Assembly: GCA_046765875.1 (NCBI GenBank)
Contig: JBKPSJ010000190.1
Location: 1 to 5,913 of the forward strand
Direction: 5' to 3'
DNA: 5,913 bases
From: DASRHY01 sp046765875
Lineage (GTDB): Bacteria > Actinomycetota > Actinomycetes > Propionibacteriales > Kribbellaceae
A program made the position numbers and the translations under genes. Every line of letters begins with the position of its first letter. Within the stretch, counting starts at the first letter, position 1. Shown here piece after piece: positions 5,255 to 5,913 of this stretch. The notes beneath the pieces are model-generated. The model was not told the DNA's origin. It did not search any database and saw nothing but the letters and a program-made list of their open reading frames with translations.

Positions 5255-5743
5255 CTAGCGCGTACGCCGGTACCTGAGCGCCGCCACGGCGGTCACCGCG
5301 GCCCAGAAGCCGGGCACGGCCAAGGCGACCGGCAGAACCCCGCCGGAGTTGAGCTTGTGCCGCGCGGCGACGGTGACGTACATCGGCTGCCCGGCGATCA
5401 CCGTGCCGCGGCCGCTGGTGGGGATCAGGCTGACGTACAACGCGAACTCGCCGGAGTTGACCGCCTGGACCTCCCATTCGATCGAGGTCTGCTCCCCTGC
5501 CGGTAACGGCTCGACCACCTTGGTCACGTCGCCGGACCAGTCCTCAAGATCCACATAGTGCCCGTCGAGGGCGGCCACGTTGAGGTGCGCGACCAGCTTC
5601 TGTGTCGGGCCGGGCCCGGGGTTGGAGATCACCGACTCGAAGGACACGACCTGACCGGTCGTCACACTGGCCGACTGAGGATCGAGCGTGACAGTTGGCC
5701 CGGCGGCGAGCAGCACCGAAGCGAGCAAGGCGAGGACCGTCAT
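5255..5743 (-). CDS. Exported protein with one beta-sandwich-like domain and C-terminal membrane anchor (unknown function)
   Basis: I do not recognise a named family. The 162-residue product has an N-terminal hydrophobic segment (2-14, ending LLAAG) that looks like a short signal sequence, though it lacks the usual positive residues. The middle (about 17-126) alternates beta-strand-like stretches such as QVVSFESVISNPG (31-43), SIEWEVQAVNSGEFALYVSL (87-106) and GQPMYVTVAA (118-127). This pattern is seen in CARDB/NEW3-type immunoglobulin-like domains of surface proteins. A helix at about 135-156 followed by RYRRTR fits a type I membrane anchor with a cytoplasmic positive tail. The ATG overlaps the stop of the upstream permease-like gene as ATGA, so the two are made together. 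I infer an external accessory role for that membrane protein. Confidence 0.75.
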   Translation of the reverse strand: MTVLALLASVLLAAGPTVTLDPQSASVTTGQVVSFESVISNPGPGPTQKLVAHLNVAALDGHYVDLEDWSGDVTKVVEPLPAGEQTSIEWEVQAVNSGEFALYVSLIPTSGRGTVIAGQPMYVTVAARHKLNSGGVLPVALAVPGFWAAVTAVAALRYRRTR

Positions 5744-5913
5744 CCGAGCCGTACCATTCGGTTGCCGGCGACAACGATGACGACGGCAACCAGGCCGGCC
5801 AGCACCGCGGGCGCGATCAAATCGTCGAGCACGTGCCGCCAGTCATGGCGGCCGAGGACCACCCGAGAGGCGAACTCCATCGTCGAGCCGAGCGGGTTGA
5901 CCCGGATCAGCAG
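5740..5913 (-). CDS. C-terminal end of a membrane protein, probably an ABC-2 type transporter permease (5' end outside window)
   Basis: An open frame of 57 codons enters from the right edge and ends in TGA at 5742-5740. It contains IRVNPLGSTMEFASRVVLG (3-21), a long hydrophobic helix at about 32-49, and the polar end NRMVRLG. A conserved-looking NPL followed by a short loop, one last transmembrane helix and a basic tail is how many ABC-2 permeases end. The fragment is too short to be certain, and another polytopic membrane protein is possible. Its stop overlaps the start of the next gene (ATGA), indicating an operon with the anchored exported protein. Confidence 0.65.
   Translation of the reverse strand: MLIRVNPLGSTMEFASRVVLGRHDWRHVLDDLIAPAVLAGLVAVVIVVAGNRMVRLG

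Overview
The window is GC-rich with strong G/C preference at third codon positions, Shine-Dalgarno-led starts, GTG starts and tight ATGA overlaps. This fits an actinomycete-type bacterium (Actinomycetota). I cannot fix the genus from sequence alone. Every gene I accept lies on the minus strand, so transcription runs from position 5913 down to 1. The long plus-strand open frames are antisense shadows produced by codon bias.

In transcription order: (i) 5913-5255 holds the last 57 codons of a membrane protein that looks like an ABC-2 type permease. It is coupled by an ATGA overlap to a small exported protein with one beta-sandwich-like domain and a C-terminal membrane anchor. (ii) 5126-3762 is a BlaI/MecI/CopY-family repressor gene coupled by ATGA to an M56 (BlaR1-type) membrane zinc metalloprotease gene. 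(iii) 3716-2790 is uppP, encoding undecaprenyl-diphosphate phosphatase. (iv) 2726-2151 is a GNAT-family acetyltransferase gene. (v) A 353-base non-coding stretch (1798-2150) carries a hairpin, a short tandem repeat, two palindromes and a convincing promoter. (vi) 1797-1 encodes a large secreted BNR/Asp-box repeat protein that runs off the left edge.

The most interesting signal is regulatory. A 21-bp inverted repeat of the form CTACTAC-N7-GTAGTAG occurs three times outside the body of genes. One copy lies at the 5' end of the BlaI-type gene, and two lie in tandem, 27 bp centre to centre, directly in front of uppP. One of the tandem pair is written into the last codons of the protease gene. Together they suggest a compact, self-contained circuit: an M56 protease without any penicillin-binding sensor domain controls a BlaI-like repressor. 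That repressor in turn controls its own operon and the undecaprenyl-phosphate recycling enzyme. Such a circuit would tie lipid-carrier supply, and possibly bacitracin-type resistance, to an unknown envelope signal. The architecture resembles bla/mec control, but the output and the sensor are different. The regulatory logic is inferred from sequence.
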